From Desulfatitalea sp. (lineage in GTDB: Bacteria > Desulfobacterota > Desulfobacteria > Desulfobacterales > Desulfosarcinaceae), in assembly GCA_013041835.1 (NCBI GenBank), contig JABDRH010000013.1, positions 1 to 16,601 on the forward strand: a DNA stretch of 16,601 nucleotides. Reading direction: 5' to 3'. Position numbers and translations under genes: made by a program. The notes below the pieces were generated by a model. It saw only the letters and a list, made by a program, of their open reading frames with translations. It was not told the origin of the DNA and made no database searches. Below, in pieces: positions 14,681 through 16,601 of this stretch. Within the stretch, counting starts at the first letter, position 1; the number at the start of each line of letters is the position of its first letter.

Positions 14681-16048
14681 CTAGTTCTTGCTCCTTGCGA
14701 TCACCATGATTTTACCCATGCGAATTAGCTGTACCAGCTTAATTCGCGCCGGACAGGCGTAGGTGCAGCAGCCGCACTCAAAACATGCGGTAATGTTGTA
14801 CTGCTGAGCCACCGCCACGTTGCCGTAGCGCGAAGCCATGGCCAATTTGGTAGGGACCAGGTGCATGGGGCAGACATCCACGCAGCGGCCGCAACGCACA
14901 CAATGGGTTTCGTTTTCAGCGCGAACATCGTCATGGGTCAACACCGTAAGTCCGCTGGTGCCTTTGGTGACCGGTGTGGTCAGGTTGGAAAAGGCAAATC
15001 CCATCATGGGGCCGCCGGCCACAATGCGGGCCGCGTCCCTGGTCAAGCCCCCGCAATAATCGATCACTTCGGCCATGCTGATGCCGATGGGCACCAGCAG
15101 GTTTTTCGGCCGGACGATCCCGGCCCCCGTGACGCTAATGACCCGGTGGGTCAGCGGCTTTTCCCGAATCACACCCCGGGCGATGGCCGCGATGGTGGCT
15201 ACATTGCTCATGGCTACGCCCACATCGGCCGGCAATCCGCCCAAAGGCACCTCAAGATCGAGTACCGCCTTGATTAATTGTTTCTCACTGCCTTGAGGGT
15301 ATTTGGTCTTGAGCACGGCGATCTTGACCACCGTGTGACCCGCGGCCATGCGAAGTTGCTTAATGGCTTCGGGCTTGTTGTCTTCGACGCAGATGATTAC
15401 CTCCTGGGCGGCAACGGCTCTGGCGGCATACAGTGCGCCGGAAATGACCGGCTTGGGCGCTTCCACCATCAGGCGGTAATCGGTGGTTAAATAGGGCTCA
15501 CACTCGCACCCGTTGATCATGAGGGTGTCGATCATTTTAGTGTCATAGGGCCGCACTTTCACATGGGTGGGAAAGGCCGCGCCCCCCAGACCAACGATGC
15601 CTGATTCATGAACGGCTTTGGCAATGGTCGCCGGGTAGTAGATGGCCGGGCAATCCTTGGGCCAATGACCGCCCAACACATCCTCGTACAGCGCCTGGCC
15701 GGTGACCTGTTCACCTTCGGCCCGGATATTGATGGCCGGCAGATGGCGTCCGTTGGGCAGGGTGCTAACGCCGATCTTTTCCACCACGCCGGACACCGGG
15801 CTGTGCAGATTGGCGGAGATAAAGGCCTTGCCCAGTCCGATGGTTTCACCCCAGGCCACCTCTTGTTTGGGTTTGACCACCGCTTCGCAGGGTGCGCCGA
15901 TGTTTTGCAGCAGTGGCAGAACCACTCTTTTGGGCGGTGGCATCACCTCGATGGGGGCATCCATGGCCATCTCCTTATTATAGGGAGGATGGATGCCGTG
16001 GGGAAAACTGCCTTTTCCAGGAAAATCTTTTAACCAAAATCGTCTCAT
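14681..16048 (-). CDS. rnfC: Rnf complex subunit C, NAD(H)-binding
   Basis: Peripheral subunit where electrons reach NAD+. Counting from the ATG at 16048 (455 residues), there is an N-terminal barrel-sandwich part with HSPVSGVVEKIG at about 82-93. The FMN/NADH-binding motif GLGGAAFPT lies at 153-161. C-E-C-E-P-Y near 182-187 and YPQGSEKQ at 250-257 are conserved in RnfC and NuoF-like proteins. Two 4Fe-4S motifs follow: Cys383/386/389/393 and Cys422/425/428/432. A GTG at 16066 would add six residues and has GGAA upstream; the ATG has AGAG five to six bases upstream and is slightly preferred. First gene of the operon, directly behind the promoter at 16102-16131. Confidence 0.93.
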   Translation of the reverse strand: MRRFWLKDFPGKGSFPHGIHPPYNKEMAMDAPIEVMPPPKRVVLPLLQNIGAPCEAVVKPKQEVAWGETIGLGKAFISANLHSPVSGVVEKIGVSTLPNGRHLPAINIRAEGEQVTGQALYEDVLGGHWPKDCPAIYYPATIAKAVHESGIVGLGGAAFPTHVKVRPYDTKMIDTLMINGCECEPYLTTDYRLMVEAPKPVISGALYAARAVAAQEVIICVEDNKPEAIKQLRMAAGHTVVKIAVLKTKYPQGSEKQLIKAVLDLEVPLGGLPADVGVAMSNVATIAAIARGVIREKPLTHRVISVTGAGIVRPKNLLVPIGISMAEVIDYCGGLTRDAARIVAGGPMMGFAFSNLTTPVTKGTSGLTVLTHDDVRAENETHCVRCGRCVDVCPMHLVPTKLAMASRYGNVAVAQQYNITACFECGCCTYACPARIKLVQLIRMGKIMVIARSKN

Positions 16049-16101
16049 GATACTCTGCTCAATCACTTCAATCGTTCCACAATGGCGCTAAAAAGCTATC
16101 T

Positions 16102-16131
16102 TATATAGTATAGATGACCACCTCCGGTCAA
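16102..16131 (-). promoter_or_regulatory. rnf operon promoter
   Basis: On the minus strand, TTGACC (16126-16131) and TATATA (16102-16107) are 18 bases apart. Transcription would start near 16095, about 30-47 bases before the rnfC start codons. The -35 box lies inside an inverted repeat. Confidence 0.55.
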
Positions 16132-16145
16132 ACCCTCCTGACCGG
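16124..16145. promoter_or_regulatory. perfect inverted repeat overlapping the rnf -35 box, probable operator
   Basis: CCGGTCA (16124-16130), eight bases, TGACCGG (16139-16145). The arms are perfect, and their centres are 15 bases apart, a spacing at which a dimeric regulator could contact one DNA face. The -35 hexamer is part of one arm, so bound protein would block or recruit polymerase. It lies upstream of the predicted transcript start, so it acts as DNA and not as RNA. The regulator is unknown. Confidence 0.5.
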
Positions 16146-16162
16146 CATGTCGATTTGTTTTT

Positions 16163-16182
16163 ATGTATTTGATATATTACAT
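16163..16182. repeat. AT-rich inverted repeat ATGTA-N10-TACAT
   Basis: Five-base perfect arms 20 bases upstream of the rnf operator candidate, within an AT-rich block. It could be an activator site or UP-like DNA. It does not match FNR or Rex consensus sites. Confidence 0.25.
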
Positions 16183-16235
16183 TATTATTGATTGATTCAC
16201 GAATGGCTTGTGCCAAAAGGTGAAATGCCGGCCAG

Positions 16236-16267
16236 AAAAAAACGGTGCGGCTTCTTTTTTTTACGCA
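16236..16267 (-). terminator. possible terminator of the universal-stress-like gene
   Basis: Just past the stop codon the minus strand carries A8, TGCG/CGCA arms, then T7. The A and T runs can also pair with each other. The GC stem is only four base pairs, so this is weak. Confidence 0.3.
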
Positions 16268-16272
16268 GGCCC

Positions 16273-16601
16273 TTAGCCGAATACCCACACCGTGAGGTGC
16301 TCCGCTTGCTTAAAAATCTTTTCGCCGACCCGTCGGGAGACAAATTCTTTGTAAACGCTTAACCCCCGCCGGCCGATGACGATGCTGTCGTAATTTCCGG
16401 CGTTGGCCTTTTGAACGATTGTGGCGGAGAGATCCTGGGTTTCATCCATGAGCATGCAGCACATCTGATTGAAGGAGAAGCCGGCATCGAACAACCATTG
16501 TTTGGCTTTGCCAATGAGGGGTTCGAGATGTTTGCGTTGTTTTTCCTTCCACTGTTTATCATCTTTGGCGAATCTGCCTTGGGGTTGGGCCACATTGCAG
16601 A
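16273..16601 (-). CDS. universal stress protein-like, partial at window edge
   Basis: C-terminal part of a UspA-family protein; the reading frame stays open through the right edge, and the GTG at 16593 is probably an internal valine codon. The visible 106-108 residues contain the family's last strand-loop-helix-strand: Y-D-S-I-V-I-G-R-R-G-L-S, then VYKEFVSRRVGEKI and LTVWVFG. The G-x2-G part of the ATP-binding signature is present (GRRG). The distal G-S/T that normally follows about nine residues later is not intact (VSRRVGEK), so ATP binding is uncertain. It ends 206 bp upstream of the rnfC GTG, on the same strand, but a separate promoter serves rnf. Confidence 0.75.
   Translation of the reverse strand, partial: CNVAQPQGRFAKDDKQWKEKQRKHLEPLIGKAKQWLFDAGFSFNQMCCMLMDETQDLSATIVQKANAGNYDSIVIGRRGLSVYKEFVSRRVGEKIFKQAEHLTVWVFG

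Overview
The window reads as chromosome from an anaerobic bacterium. A complete six-subunit Rnf ferredoxin:NAD+ oxidoreductase operon, a membrane polyferredoxin, a Tat-exported binding protein and a multi-PAS hybrid kinase together suggest a sulfate-reducing Desulfobacterota member of the Desulfosarcina/Desulfobacter type. That placement is inferred from gene content and protein style; there is no rRNA or other marker gene here. I see no tRNA, rRNA, CRISPR array or insertion sequence.

Layout from the left. Bases 1-158 hold a 64-bp nested imperfect palindrome. A secreted alpha/beta-hydrolase lipase (159-890, +) follows, convergent with an AT-richer exported Ntn-hydrolase of the C45/choloylglycine-hydrolase type (1026-2474, -); a perfect 10-bp inverted repeat lies between them. 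Next on the minus strand is a two-gene unit with an ATGA overlap: a MinD/ParA-type ATPase (3325-4245) and a protein fusing a degenerate J-domain to a RodZ-like helix-turn-helix (2660-3328). This unit has a good sigma70-type promoter. Upstream of it lies a second overlapping minus-strand pair: a Tat-exported ModA-like binding protein (5208-6068) and a NapH-like membrane polyferredoxin (4421-5215), without ABC permease or ATPase genes. A 1047-residue soluble hybrid histidine kinase with about five PAS domains and a C-terminal receiver occupies 6305-9448 (-).

Bases 9449-10027 have no convincing gene but contain a candidate structured RNA. They precede a small secreted, four-cysteine, histidine-free cupredoxin-like protein (10028-10498, +). 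The rest of the window is the rnf operon on the minus strand in the order rnfC-D-G-E-A-B (16048 down to 10563), tightly spaced. Upstream of rnfC there is a promoter whose -35 box overlaps a perfect inverted repeat, probably an operator. The right edge cuts a universal-stress-protein-like gene.

The rnf products act together as a membrane pump. RnfB takes electrons from reduced ferredoxin. RnfA and RnfE form the membrane core. RnfD and RnfG carry flavin, and RnfC meets NAD(H). The flavin transferase ApbE, needed to load RnfD/RnfG, is not in the window. The points most worth following up are the MinD plus J-like/HTH pair, the Tat binding protein plus polyferredoxin pair, the 65-residue tail on RnfA, and the probable rnf operator.
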